A DNA stretch of 64,000 nt from Anadara kagoshimensis (GCA_021292105.1 CM037869.1:10126471-10190470); one strand, 5' to 3'. Positions 12,310-23,764 are shown, counted from the first letter of the stretch. Translations and numbers: made by a program. Notes: a model not told the origin generated them from the sequence alone.

Positions 12310-12965
12310 AACTGTTCAGGACAAAACCGGAACCAATTTATTGTCACTGTCACATTTTTACCAAACATAGAAACGAAAGATTACATTTAAAGAGCAAGGA
12401 CACACTCAGATGGAATATGACAGCATGCATTCCGCTATTGGGTTTGCTTAAAAACATGCAAAGATGTATGTTCCACAGGAGTAGGCCAATAGAATTCGCA
12501 CTGCACGAAAAACAAACCCATACTTGGTTGTGCCATTAAAACACGCTGACATCTGGAATTTTAAAGCTTCCAGACTCAGTGCATGAAATATAGCACAGTT
12601 GAAGGAAGTGGCTTCAAAAGATGAGAAATGAAATGGCTGAGGTTTGTAAAAGAGGATCCAGATACCATCCAGTTCAAATACAACGATGTTGAGGATTTCA
12701 AGAAAATATCTGCGACTGGAAAAAGGGGGCTGCCTGCTGAATCGAAAGGGCTCTCAAAGTAATACACGAAGCAGCAATCAATTTCAGCAGCAAAAAAAGA
12801 TATCTTATCATAATGTTCAACGGAGGTCATTCCATCGTTTTGTCATGGTTTTTTAAGAGTTTGCCATCTACCTCCAATGTTCGAGACAAATTGCCTGATC
12901 CAGATATGGAAGAGTCCGACAATGTTAGAGACTGGATATTAAGCTCTTCCGAGTTGGAGAGCTGA
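12310..12965 (+). pseudogene. Decayed C-terminal part of an unassigned, probably transposon-encoded protein
   Basis: Plus-strand coding-like sequence broken by stops and frame changes. Readable blocks include a segment near 12420-12535, then EDPDTIQFKYNDVEDFKKIS (about 12650-12710), a basic KRGLP turn, and a C-terminal acidic end LPDPDMEESDNVRDWILSSS that stops near 12963. The order of an aromatic/charged strand, a linker, a glycine-rich loop and an acidic tail resembles the C-terminal ends of invertebrate transposon-encoded proteins I have seen, but I cannot name the family. The minus-strand open frames over the same bases are shadows. Confidence 0.4.
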
Positions 12966-13215
12966 ACAAAATTTTGTAAATATGTAAATGTTGTTAATTT
13001 GAGTATAAACAGTTTATACAAGTGCCATTCGTAAAGACACTTTATGGAGAAGTAGAATTAAACGTAGAATAACTAGTAATTTACATTTTTTTTATTAATA
13101 TGACGTTACTTATGGACTTCAATGTAATTTTCAAGGTTAAGTTCATTTTATTTGGTCTATTATAGTTATCACATAACATATCCATAACTGTTAAGGAAAT
13201 GATACATGATAATGA

Positions 13216-13580
13216 AAAACAAACATACTAATCCGTTTCCGAATCACAATCCAGAAGCAAAGTAAAAACTTTGGAACTGACAAGTTAGGTTAGACACGTG
13301 AACTTCCACCAGGGAAGTGAGGCTGGGTGCTACGGAAGGGTAAGCACCTCCTGTTTAGCTAGCTACACCCGCCATGTATGTAACCAAAATTGTGTGAAAG
13401 GAACATGGAACTATGAGACGTCAAATATATATCTAGGACACAGCGACATCAAACTTAACAATACTGTGATGACGGCCATAAAACTGTTTGAGGGCCTTGA
13501 TAAGCCTATGCTTGCAATATCCCCCCCCCCCCCAATCAAAAATTTATTTGCAAGCAGCCTACTTCGTTGTTCAAAGTATT
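13216..13580 (+). repeat. Dispersed repeat R1, copy 2
   Basis: Opposite orientation to copies at 6935-7370 and 25342-25785. Contains the AGGTGCTTACC-family block in inverse form and a run of C (13521-13534) where other copies have a short CCCGAGTC-like segment. A 108-codon frame crosses it (13298-13624) with four cysteines; a related frame exists in the 25-kb copy, but both diverge by frameshift, so coding is uncertain. Confidence 0.8.
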
Positions 13581-14240
13581 ATATAAAGACTTTAACAATA
13601 AATAGAGCTAATGTTTCAATTTGAAAATGAAAGCAATAATTTAAAATTTATTATCCTTTTATTATTCAAACTATTGATATAGGACATTTTTTGTGTATAG
13701 ATAACGCGTTTTCAGTTTCATATACTAAGTTTTGTTCAATTTTATTCTTATCTGTATTATCTTTTCAAACTTCATCTAATTGTGCATAATGTAAGTTGTT
13801 GAAGATACTAGGTTGTGGCTTTAACCCATCGATTTATACATGTATATTATTCTATAACAAGACTGTTGTACATATTTGTCCATAGGTCAGTTGTTCGAAG
13901 CTTGATTTACATTATAAGACATATTTGAAAATGTTCGAAAATATGATATAGTGAAATTAACTTTGATAATGATGTATTTATTTAGCTTCACCATTTTTCA
14001 ATCTTCAAACAACCGAGACATTTATTTGTATATAAACTAGTTGCGAGAAAATTCTGTATGTTTTCGAATATTACTAAATAAGACATTGACAAATCATCTG
14101 TATCGGCCTTGCTTATGATTTATTTAGTTTAAAACCGGTATATATGTCTTATGTATATTAATTTATTGAACTAGAGATAGTAAGAATGATGTTTCAGAAC
14201 TTGAAGTTAACTGAAATTATGTTAAATGGATTGAAGAAGA
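13581..14240. other. No gene recognised
   Basis: AT-rich DNA without a supported feature between the R1 copy and the SET-domain remnant. Confidence 0.4.
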
Positions 14241-15018
14241 TCTTGAATACTTAAGAAATAATTTTGTTTAAAAATAGAGGACGTTCTGTTTTCGACAAGA
14301 AAACATTTTTAAAAGGTGACTATGTAATGGAATATAAAGGTATTTTTGTAACCAATATTTGCAAAAAGAATTGTATTCGTGACAGAAGTTGTGCCAGATG
14401 AATGAGGAATTGACTTACTGTTTTGAATTTAACTTTAAGAATCAAAAATGTTATATAGATGCCACAAGAGAGTACGAATATGGTTTTGCAAGGTTGATTA
14501 ACCATACAAGAAACCTTAATCAAAGTTGTTTAAACCTTTGTTGGTAGATAAAGAACAGATGCCAAGAATAGCTATGAATGCTTCTTCTAACATAGCAGAA
14601 GGCGAAGAGTTATTTTGGGAATATTTATCAACACTCAACCCTGCCAGTTGCCAGTTCGACATGATGATAAGATTGTTCCCAAAACTATGTGTTGGGTCTA
14701 TTCAAGAAGGTCCAAAAAGGTGGAATTAGTTATTGTACTCCTTAAAAAAGAAGATCAAATAGAGATTTCTTTCAACCAAACAAAGATTAGCTATGATTAA
14801 GGATGGCAATTCAAAAAATGTCAAAATAGTTAACAATCTGCTAGGAGGAAGATCACTGACTTGTCCATACTGTGGTCGATATTACAAGTAACTACCAGTC
14901 CATCATTCAGGATTTTATATGTAAAAGGAGGCAAAAGAGGGAACTGGTTAAATCCAGTAAAAGAAAAGTATTAATTGAAGAAGGAAAGAAAGAAAAAGTA
15001 TCTCGCCAAGCAAACTAA
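14241..15018 (+). pseudogene. KMT5A/PR-Set7-like SET-domain protein remnant with a zinc-finger-like tail
   Basis: SET proteins of this group methylate lysines, classically H4K20. Recognisable blocks in order: GRSVFDKKTFLKGDYVMEYK (SET-N strand, about 14278-14340), YCFEFNFKNQKCYIDATRE (SET core with the DATRE block, about 14418-14475), ARLINHTRNLNQS (the NH motif of the cofactor/pseudoknot region, about 14486-14525) and PRIAMNASSNIAEGEELFWEY (the C-terminal GEEL..Y motif, about 14560-14625). The blocks are on one strand and in correct order but need at least two frame changes, and stops lie between them. Further on, LTCPYCGRYYK (about 14855-14890) followed by two histidines looks like half a zinc finger, then a basic tail ends at 15018. 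It is a pseudogene or a degraded gene of a mobile or expanded SET family. Confidence 0.65.
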
Positions 15019-16143
15019 ATAACATTTTCTTAAGAATTACTCGCGGTACGCTTGTGTTGTAGGTTATTTCCGGATTAACTAGAAATTATTTACCATTCTG
15101 TTTAAATGCGACTATAACAGACAAAAAAATAAACATTAAATTGAAGAAAATTAAGATATATCATTGTTTTTGAAGATGTGATATAATAATCATAAGGATG
15201 TTAACTTATTTAAGTAATGTTTTAGTGATTATTAGCAATTATCGGGTAAGTCTACGGACCTCCTATTTATAAGTAACACATGGGAGTGAAAATGGTCAAT
15301 GCTTCAGTCGATGGCTACTCCCCTGATGGGACATTTTTTACTTTGCATTTGGATTGTGATTTGATAGGAACGAGTTGACCTTATAGGGCGTGGTCATTTT
15401 ACAGGATTGACTTATTGCATAAGTATGAGTCAACTCGTCCCAAATAAAATGCAGGCCGAATTGATAGTGCTAACTTTGAATGTCCCCCGATCGGGAGATC
15501 CCCCGTTTCGGGCTGATCCCAGACCTGCTAACAGGAGAGGTGGTGAAATGCATATTTACATATATAGGGTGGATTCCAACTAATGTAATTTTACTCGTGC
15601 TGCCATTTCGGACCATAAATAATTCGTCTCGCCGTCTGTTATGGTGTTTCGTAGTTCGACAAGTGAAACAATTTGTAGCGTTATATAAGCAACTTTGGCC
15701 AGAGAACCGAATTTTTGGTTCAATGCGTAAACCCGTGACATTTCAATCCCAGTCTTAATTTTAATATCCACGAGAAATGTCAAAGTATCTTAGTATCAAC
15801 TGATAATTTAGAAATGTTGTTTTATTGTTAGTAGTACTTGCAATGTCTATGTTTAAGCAATTGATCCAGCTTCTCTGGATGGCAACTTAGATGCATAGCA
15901 TCGCCCGGATAAGAAATACTCAGGAACGACGTTGTGTTCAGCCATTTTATTATGGCTACATCGTACAGAACGTGACGTCAACTATCAAGGGCGACAATTC
16001 ACAATACACGCATAACAATACTTAATAGGGGTCATATCAAAACATGATAATGTTACAGTACTACATGTATTAATAAAAATAAGTTTTTCATGAATTACAA
16101 TTACGAAAAACTTCAGTTGAACAAAATAATGTCGAAGTCACTG
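15019..16143. other. No gene recognised
   Basis: Unassigned DNA. The stretch 15240-15560 is less AT-rich than its surroundings and holds a short segment (TTTTTACTTTGCATTTGGAT) resembling part of R1, which suggests old repeat debris. Confidence 0.35.
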
Positions 16144-16335
16144 TCAGTGACTAAAAACTGGAAAAATTAAATTGGATGTACCATCAACATCCGGTTTGTC
16201 ACGTCCAATTGACTTGCTGCTGGAAACAGGTTCTAATCGGGAGGCTGTGACAACATAAGAGGCAAATGATAAAGTAGAACCACTAATTATATAATTTGAC
16301 AGACAGAAAAAGAAAGAGAGGGTGAACTTCATCAA
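16144..16335 (-). CDS. Possible first exon with signal-peptide-like start
   Basis: A 63-codon ATG frame whose first 25-30 residues are strongly hydrophobic after a lysine (MMKFTLSFFFCLSNYIISG) and end in small residues, the pattern of a secretory signal peptide. The remainder is polar (EPVSSSKSIGRDKPDVDGTS). A GT lies after GATG near 16177 and could be a donor, but no matching downstream exon is seen. Chance hydrophobicity in AT-rich DNA is a real alternative. Confidence 0.25.
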   Translation of the reverse strand: MMKFTLSFFFCLSNYIISGSTLSFASYVVTASRLEPVSSSKSIGRDKPDVDGTSNLIFPVFSH

Positions 16336-16839
16336 TCTCAGAACTTCATCAATCTCAGAAAATTAAATCCTGCTAAGTTTTTGATAAAAATAAGGCTTAC
16401 CAGAGAAGTAATAAATACTCGCATAGTCATGGCTAGGGCTAAAGCCATTATGACAAAATGATGTAAACAAACAGGAGAAAAGTTAAGTGGACATGTAGTA
16501 ATGACCAAACATTTTGCAAGCTCTTTCTTGTCAAAGATGGGATTTGTTAAACGAAAGGGTACGAAAAGTGTTATTTAAAACGCTGCTGTCCGATTTTGAA
16601 GAAGTTAAATTAAAATTTGATGAGAAATTTAACAGGGTTGTGAAAAGTATAATGTGCCATATACATTGGTATTAAAATGGGATCAGACAGGTAATGAAAT
16701 ATAATTGTTTTATCATATATAACACAGTGTTTTAATTTATGAGTTGTCTGTGATATAACTGTTTTTTCAGTAGAGCAATATTTTTATTAAAAACTTATTT
16801 ATTGTTATTTTTTTTATTGTTATTTTTAGTTATACATTT

Positions 16840-16916
16840 TAATAGTTTGTTTTATTGATACTATTGTATCTTAATTTTTGTAGCCGCGAATAGTTGCAAT
16901 ATTGCTGATGCGGCTT
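16840..16916 (+). repeat. Short dispersed repeat (MITE-like), copy 1
   Basis: TTGTTTTATTGATACTATTG followed by a block containing AGCCGCGAATAGTTGCAATA and ending GATGCGGCTTTAAA. The same sequence occurs in reverse complement at about 22820-22895. Its ends (TAGCCGC and GCGGCTTTA) are short inverted repeats, as in small non-autonomous DNA transposons. Confidence 0.55.
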
Positions 16917-17226
16917 TAAACAATAATTCACTCGCTTACTCCACCTGAATGGGATGTTTATTATACTGTATCACATTGGAGTAATTAGGATTCTATGTTA
17001 AGATTTGTCAAGAATGTTGTGATACCCTATGTTAATACAATACGAGAGTTACCCCTCCCCCCTTAGTACAGGTTGATCAGACGGCGGTTGCGCTCTTCGA
17101 CGCGTACAAAGCTGACGGTAGTGATAACCTGTTGTCATTATTGAAAGACAATGGGATTATTCCATTATTTGTACCAGCCGCATGTACAGGCTAACTACAA
17201 GCCTTAGATATTTCTACTAATTACGA

Positions 17227-17328
17227 ATGTCATATACCATTTTTTTGATTTTAATCATAAAATACATTCAGTAAATGGTATATGTTGAATGTATTTTATG
17301 ATTAAATTCAAAAAATGGTATATGACAT
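17227..17328. repeat. Foldback hairpin about 102 bp
   Basis: Left arm 17227-17270 and right arm 17286-17328 are reverse complements apart from two or three differences around a T/A tract, with a 15-nt loop. Arms begin ATGTCATATACCATTTTTT. It sits between two adjacent blocks of the pogo-like transposase, so it looks like an inserted foldback or MITE. Confidence 0.9.
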
Positions 17329-17560
17329 GCCTATAAAGAAGAACTTAAACTAAAATCTCATACCCATGACTGGTACGCCTCACAAAACGTTAACTAAGTC
17401 GGAGATGACCATGATAAAGTTTCTAATATTTTTGTTGATATGAAAACATCTACCATTAGGCCGATCCACGCCAAATGGCTAATTGATAGAAACAAACGGT
17501 ATTCAAACTGGATTCCGCAAAGCTGGTTTACTTTGAATCGGAACATACTTGATCTGTGCG

Positions 17561-18850
17561 TGTACATTTTTACAAGTTCACGTGTATGCGCCTAAATTTT
17601 AATTAATCTATTTTTATGAGGATTTTAATATTTGATTCGAGGATTTTAACTTTAAGTGACATATATATCATTAATACTTTGTATCTTGTCAGATTAATAA
17701 AGTGAACCGCATGCTGTGAAAATTAAACACCGTCTTGTGTGTTCAGTGTAACCAGATTGCTCTACTCATTTCAACATATATTAAACCATTTCGTTGAGCT
17801 GTAAATTCTTAGGTCGAGGTGTCAACGGAAATCGATGATTTCACGGTACATTAAAACTGCAATTCAAAACTCTTTAACCAAAAACTTTTACATGAATAAA
17901 GATGACCTTTAAATTATGTAACAGTGTCGTCAGATGGAAATAATCATCGACAAGTAAATGACTGTGAATTATGTATTAGATCATGTTGATATTCATTGGT
18001 GGTACAATTACAACAATAAGAATAATAAATACAGTTTGTATACGAACGCACTCATAACAAATACTACTTCAGCCAGGTGGCGTATTTGTCACATGACTAA
18101 TTCAACCATTACAGTATCAACTAAAATTACGATACACAATATTTCTAACACTGAAAATGATATTTATAGGAATTAAACACTGGATTAAATTGTACTACGG
18201 AATATAAAAATATATTGACTTTTGAAAACAATATAAAAATATATTGACTTTTGAAAACAATAATTCACGTGAAATGTTTAAGTATAAAATCAAAATAAAA
18301 GCGTTTACAAAGAAGGCACCTACTATCACGTGATCAGTATTGGAATGTGATAGCACGGTATATTCATTACTTTGATGGCTTTATAAAAATGACAAATATA
18401 ACCTACCCAGGATATGGTCGCAGTAACTCTAGAAAATATATTGACACTTACGACAAGGGCAGATAACTACACCAAGACAATAGACAAACACAATGCATTT
18501 ACATATTACATGACATACAAGTAAACAATACAACACCTGAAAAACTAAAGTAAAACATTACTGCAATCTAAAAACAAAACAAAATATTTCATTATTAATA
18601 TTTAGAGATGAAAAAGTAAAAAAAAATCAATATTAATAATCTTTATTTTTAAAATAACATACTACCACAATTAGACCCTCAGACTCTGCAAAGTTATATG
18701 ACAACACATGATATGAAATAAAAAATTAACTTGAATCAGTAATGTCCAGGACAACATCTGAACAATCACAAAGTCAAGGACCATTTCATTTAGACTGTTT
18801 ACTGTACATTGATTTGAACTGCATTGTTAACTTTTGTATTACTCCATGGA
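17561..18850. other. No gene recognised; 29-bp tandem duplication at 18201-18258
   Basis: The plus-strand open frame at 17958-18176 has no recognisable domain. At 18201-18229 and 18230-18258 a 29-bp unit starting AATATAAAAATATATTGACT is duplicated in tandem. Otherwise unassigned. Confidence 0.5.
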
Positions 18851-18859
18851 GTTTGCATG

Positions 18860-19559
18860 AACAAACCATCAGATGCAGAATGTCCAAGGACGTCAACTTT
18901 TTCCATCCACAGATTTAGAGAAGTGGCACCAAGTGGACTCTTGGTTTCAAAAAGTCTCCACATTCTGTTTCTAGATTTAGGTTAGATATCGCTTGGTCAA
19001 CTGCTTCATCTGGTAGCTGCTCAATGTAACGGATGGCAGCGTGATTGATTTGAGACACCTTCAAGCAGACTGAAACCACATCATGTTTGCTGTCTTGTTG
19101 TTTTCAGTGCGCACTTTATGTTAATTGTTGGTTTTCTCCTGCTCTTCTAAATGCGGAGTCTATCCTTCGAGTAAACGCATATTATTTTAGGGCCCACTTG
19201 TAAGTAACATCATCAGATTTAAGGACTTGATGTTCCTCTACATACAAAAATAGTTTGTAGTATAAATCCAAGACCTCGAAGAACACATCTCGCCAGAGAC
19301 TCTCTATCATCTGACTATGTACAGATGTTCCTGTAATGAAAAATCCCCTATTTTCTCCATTAATTTCCTGCATTATACGTGCAACATCTACAAATTCACG
19401 GCCGTGGTCTGCCCTAACTCGACTGGGAACACCATAGTTTTTTCACAAACTCGACGAACATCAAGCTGCTGCCTTTGCATTATTGTAAGTTGATGCTCTA
19501 ATGAAAGGAACAAGCCTTGAATGGTCGTCAATACCACCACGAATTATATAATACCCCAT
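18860..19559 (-). pseudogene. Integrase-like (rve-type DDE) domain remnant
   Basis: Opens at a good 3' splice site (TTTTAATTTTTAG, AG at 19560-19561). The first frame reads GYYIIRGGIDDHSRLVPFIR, with the first catalytic Asp region of an rve core. It continues with YGVPSRVRADHGREFVDVAR (second Asp, about 19375-19440) and GTSVHSQMIESLWRDVFFEV (catalytic Glu, about 19270-19330). A C-terminal part, VSQINHAAIRYIEQLPDEAV, lies near 19000-19060. The SVHxQxIExLWRDV block is typical of a metazoan integrase-like family found in DNA transposons and domesticated genes. Several frameshifts and stops separate the blocks, so this copy is not functional. PHD-like half fingers on the same strand lie 1 kb upstream. 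Confidence 0.65.
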
Positions 19560-19561
19560 CT

Positions 19562-20400
19562 AAAAATTAAAATGTAGAGAAAAGCATTATCAGCGTATTC
19601 AGCTTTAGTTAAAAACATATATGAACACAAGTAAAATAATAATATAGTTTCATGAAAAAAGGTACTATAGTAAATGAGAAATGGTCAAATGTGCAATCGT
19701 AACATGTATAATTCTACTGGTATTCCATTCAGATTCACATAAAACCCTGAACATTAAATTTCATTAAAACGGAAGAATACTTTAATTTCAACCAATCAAA
19801 AGTCTAGGCTCTGTCAATTAACTGTTCAATAAAAACGACTGCAGCATCTACTATTCCATTCGGATATAACCCTTATCAAAATAGATGGATATTTAAATTT
19901 CAACCCATCAGACTTTACGCTTTACGAGTGTAATCTTAACACGATTTCAATTTGTATAGCAGGATTCAATGAGTGCTATTATGATATATTCCATTCTAAT
20001 CGGGTTGACAGAATACACATCCATGCTAATTTACTGATGTAGGGGTTACAATCCTGAAAAAAAAATCAATATAAATTACATCATATAGCATATACTGGAA
20101 TTATCTGTTGCACTTGTCGCATACTTAATAATCATAATGCAAATTAGAAAGTTTTTGATTAAATGATATTTAAAATCACTTGTGAATAGTAGGTAGTCCT
20201 ATAGTGTTAAAAGTGTGACCTTTATGATGCAGAGCTAAATAACCGTTCCAGAGTACTAATTGTTCCCTGTTGATAAAATAAACTATGGATGACTTCAGTT
20301 ATATAATTTGGTTACTTACTTAACAGCCGGAAAAGGTTTTTCTTCACAACAGCAATAAAAGGGTATATTCTGCAATGCTGAGGTATTCCTAATGCCAAAA
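19562..20400. other. No gene recognised
   Basis: AT-rich DNA between the integrase remnant and the PHD-like tandem block. No supported feature. Confidence 0.4.
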
Positions 20401-21146
20401 CAAGAATCATGTAGCTATGAATGGCAGCGATCGCATTTAATTATCTGATTTGTATTCTCTGCTGCCTAACTAGCAAAGTCCGAGTATTTTCGTTTACTAA
20501 AATAAAATAAAACAATATATATATATACAAAAAGAAAACATTACTCAATAACAGGACATCCAGAAATTGTTCGAATGTCTTCCCAGCAACAATTAAATGG
20601 TATATCAGCCAACGAAGAAGGATTATTTCTGATGCAAAAACAAACATGAATGGCAACGTTAACATTTAATCATCCGATTAGAATCCTCTACTGCATTGCA
20701 CCAATTATACATATACAGGACAACACTTCAACGAATCACAGTTTGATCCGACAAAGTCCAGAGTATTTTCATTTACTGTTATATTCTGAATCAATAAAAA
20801 TAATACAATATAAATATATACACAAAAGAATAACATTGCTTAACAACTGGAAATCCAGAAAATGTTCAGTTGTCTTCTCAAGAACAGTTAAATGATGTAT
20901 CAACAAATGAAGAGGATTTCTGATGCCGAAACAAGAATCGTGTATCCATGAATGGCAACGTTCGCATTTATTCATTTGATTTGAATCCTTTATTGCATTG
21001 CACCAATTATATAAGGCAGTAACACAACTAGAATCATCTATCGATAAATGGCTACGTTCGCATTTAATCATCTGATTGGAATCCTCTGCTGCATTGCAGC
21101 AATTATACAGAGCAGCAGCATAACTCGGCAGTGTTTGATTTCCCAA
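20401..21146 (-). pseudogene. Tandemly duplicated PHD-like half-finger exons
   Basis: A segment encoding NQMNKCERCHSWIHDSCFGI (C-x2-C-x4-H-x2-C, as in the second half of PHD fingers, preceded by WCNAIKDS) occurs in about four copies: near 21045-21115, 20930-21010, 20641-20712 and 20401-20470. The first two are in one open frame of 125 codons (20769-21146). The 170-220 bp between the older copies are themselves alike, so whole units of about 240-290 bp were duplicated. Copies have lost cysteines to different degrees (CERSHLSIDDSSC in the most upstream one; the leftmost is degenerate). PHD fingers read histone tails; whether this block was ever a working gene is unknown, and the first Cys pair of a full finger is incomplete. 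Confidence 0.5.
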
Positions 21147-22236
21147 TGATGTGACTTAAGTCTGAATATTTTCTCTTACGGTTATATTCTGTATTAACTT
21201 TAAAGATCACAAAATACCGAGGTTAATCTTGATCGATACTGGATGGGCAAATTCAAGACTATACTAAAACACGCTTACTTTTTCCACGAGGATTATACAT
21301 TACAATATCAACAAAATACAGCACAGTTTGACGATGATTGTTGATTGCTTTTCATTAAATTTATAACAGAATTAACAGGCTTTGTGGTGGTAATATAAAT
21401 TCATTATCACACATCTGTATGTATGTATCTTTAAAGCCCGTTTCTCGATTTTTATATAATGCAATTAAATTAGTTTTTTTCTCTATATGACAAGTAAATT
21501 TATGAAGAAAACAAATGTTTTCCTTTCGATTTTCGTAACACTCAAACGTATTTATTACCATTTTTAAATATATAATTCCAACGTAATGCTTTAAGATACT
21601 TCCCGATTTATCTGAAATGACAGATGATTGTACATATGTTTCAGAACTGAGGTGTGAAAATAAATCAAGGAACCGTCATAGTGTGTGAAAGCAAACATTA
21701 CTGTGTTAGCAATTACCGCTGATGTTTTTATCGGAAAACAAATGTATGGAACCGTCAAATATATTTTTATCACTATTAACATTCGGAACTGATTCTGGTG
21801 AACAAATGCAATCAAAACGTTCACAAGAGCATGATTCTTAGGTTCTGCTCTTGTATTTGGTGAGGGAGAAATAATGATGAATTTGTTATAGATAATGGGC
21901 ATAATGTTACATATATATATTTTTATCAAAATCATAATAAGAAGGAACTCCTACTGTCAAATGATCTAGACTCGCTAAAATAAAAACCCCAGCTATTTTA
22001 AATTATCTTGTAAACTATACGTTTGTGACTTGTCATTATATATTGCACTAAGTTGTAAATAAGTAAAACCATGTACCATTTACAAGGTTTACCTGTGCAT
22101 GTGTATCGTAGTTATTGCAACGCAGTAGGCAATTATTTCGTATTATTGTCAGAAATATACTATAACTCTTAAACCCTGAATGAAAGAAAAATCTAAGTAG
22201 AACTGATTATTTGTATTTATCATTTGAAAGTATAGA
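21147..22236. other. No gene recognised; R2-type repeat fragment near 22130-22170
   Basis: Short open frames only. The bases around 22130-22170 (AATTATTTCGTATTATTGTC) match, in reverse complement, the R2 repeat copies at 52500-52570 and 63410-63470. Confidence 0.4.
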
Positions 22237-22624
22237 CTATGTATCACTCTTTTGAAAATTATGAGAAACCTGATGTGATAGTGAAACCAAAATGATTATC
22301 TCTGACCTGAAAACATCTGGCATGCTTGATGGACAGTTGTGCAAAGTTACGTTAAGATTGTTGTTAAGGGAGTAATTATCAGACTGCATCTTATATAGTT
22401 CATCAACAGTTTTTTTATCTTCAAAGCACCACATACGTCTGTTGGAGGGAGGTGGAAAACATTTTTATTTTAACACAATTTATATATGTGGTCCTCGTGT
22501 CCACTTTGACACGGATGTAGATACTTTACCAAAGCCCAGTTAGTAGATTCAGCTGTTATCACCAATCCTTATAGGCAAGTGCATAATCACGATTTTCCTG
22601 GTATTCGCCACAGTTTTCCGAATC
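22237..22624 (-). pseudogene. Duplicated exon of unknown family, copy 1
   Basis: A 3' splice site (TTTAATCTTACAG ending about 22625) opens a segment homologous to 25783-26035. The conserved readable parts are a short acidic start with DSENCGE, and a later CFEDKKTVDEL part that stays open to the stop at 22237. The Tyr/Trp-Pro-Gly strand seen in copy 2 is destroyed here by indels. The family is not recognised; the pattern of Trp-Pro-Gly strand, His-Pro and a Trp-Cys end suggests a small SH3/tudor-like barrel, which is a guess. Confidence 0.35.
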
Positions 22625-22660
22625 TGTAAGATTAAACAAATCTATAAAACTGATTATTTA

Positions 22661-22700
22661 TTTAATATGCAATAGTCATATTTAATATGCAATAGTCATA
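22661..22700. repeat. 20-bp tandem duplication
   Basis: TTTAATATGCAATAGTCATA occurs twice in direct succession. Confidence 0.97.
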
Positions 22701-22817
22701 ATAATAACTCGCAATAAAATGTCTGAAAGTAAGATTTCATCAGGCAATCTAATCTGTTTTATCAAATAGAAGATATTGAATGATACTGAAGAACATTTAT
22801 TCATTGTGATTTAATAT

Positions 22818-22898
22818 TGTTTAAAAGCCGCATCAGCACTATTGCAGCTGTTGGCGGCTAAAAATGTAAAAGGTACGATAGTATCAATAAAACAATCT
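22818..22898 (-). repeat. Short dispersed repeat (MITE-like), copy 2
   Basis: Reverse complement of 16840-16916, including AGCCGCATCAGCA at one end and the GATAGTATCAATAAAACAA block at the other. Confidence 0.55.
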
Positions 22899-22959
22899 AT
22901 AGAAATGTTAAATTATAACAACACATTAAACTTTTAGATAAAACTATTACAGCGACGAT

Positions 22960-23090
22960 TATTGATGTAAACAAAAACAAACATACTAATCCATGTCCGA
23001 ACGTGAACTTCAACCAGGGAAGTGAGGCCGGGTGCTCCGGAAGTGCTCCTGTTTAGCTAGCTACACCCGCCACGTGTGTAAACAATAACA
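22960..23090 (+). repeat. Dispersed repeat R1, copy 3, internally deleted
   Basis: Has the first R1 block (AAACAAACATACTAATCC) joined directly to the AACGTGAACTTCAACCAGGG block, lacking about 40 bases present in the other copies, and ends after CACCCGCCACGTGTGTAA. Confidence 0.75.
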
Positions 23091-23545
23091 TATAGAGTGA
23101 TATCTATTAAGCAATTTGATTCTGTTGAACATGCAGACTAAAAGATCCCACAATAAATACAGTTTGCAAAACTTCTGTGATCAGGGGACTTTAACACCTC
23201 GTATATTGTTAAATGCTGTTAAAATTACATATACTATTGTTCATTTAACAGCACTAGACGGTTGTTTTTGGAAAACAATTCTAATTAAGTAGTGCTTGAG
23301 ATTGTGTTAAATGGTAATTATGAAGACTCATTAGGACATCAAGTAACAATAGTTCTACAGGTCTAGTTTTGTTACTAGCATCAGTTTATGATTTCTTGTA
23401 ATTGTAAAACAGTGTGAGCTAAGGATGCAGTTATATGCCCTCTTCTATGTTGTTTCCAAAAAGGATCATCTACCTGACATCTTGTAATTTCTTTCAATTT
23501 TTAATGTATTAATTACTATGCTTTACCTGGAAACGATTTAAAATA

Positions 23546-23764
23546 CTACCAGTGTCCAGTTACCATTTTCGCCATCGATATCATATCAGTGAATGTTTGT
23601 AATTTCTGTTCACTATCCTTAGAAGTATCGGACTCATCAAATGGTGGTTCAACACATTGAAGCAATAATGCATTAGTTCCCTTAAATAGCTTGTAGATAT
23701 TTTTCCAGATCACGCTGATCCATCCCGGTGATGTTTGTTTTATACAATTCCCTATTCTGTTCAT
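23546..23764 (-). CDS. Unassigned 72-residue open frame
   Basis: Protein-like composition (segments SPGWISVIWKNIYKLF and EPPFDESDTSKDSEQK). No domain recognised and no clear splice sites; on the same strand as the duplicated exons on both sides. Could be one of their exons. Confidence 0.25.
   Translation of the reverse strand: MNRIGNCIKQTSPGWISVIWKNIYKLFKGTNALLLQCVEPPFDESDTSKDSEQKLQTFTDMISMAKMVTGHW

Larger units (their letters stand above)
16465..17560 (+). pseudogene. Pogo/Tigger-like (DDE_1) transposase remnant
   Basis: Blocks of a pogo-type transposase appear in the right order: VVMTKHFASSFLSKMGFVKRK (end of the DNA-binding region, about 16495-16560), LKWDQT (first catalytic Asp block, about 16672-16692), TPPEWDVYYTVSHWSN, VALFDAYKADG, NGIIPLFVPAACT and LQALDIS (about 16935-17215), then YKEELKLKSH and RPIHAKWLIDR (about 17332-17495). 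Stops and frameshifts occur throughout. Two other sequences interrupt it: 16692-16920, which includes a short repeat found inverted near 22820, and a perfect-looking hairpin at 17227-17328 that splits the block after LQALDIS. The minus strand shows nothing. Confidence 0.65.
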
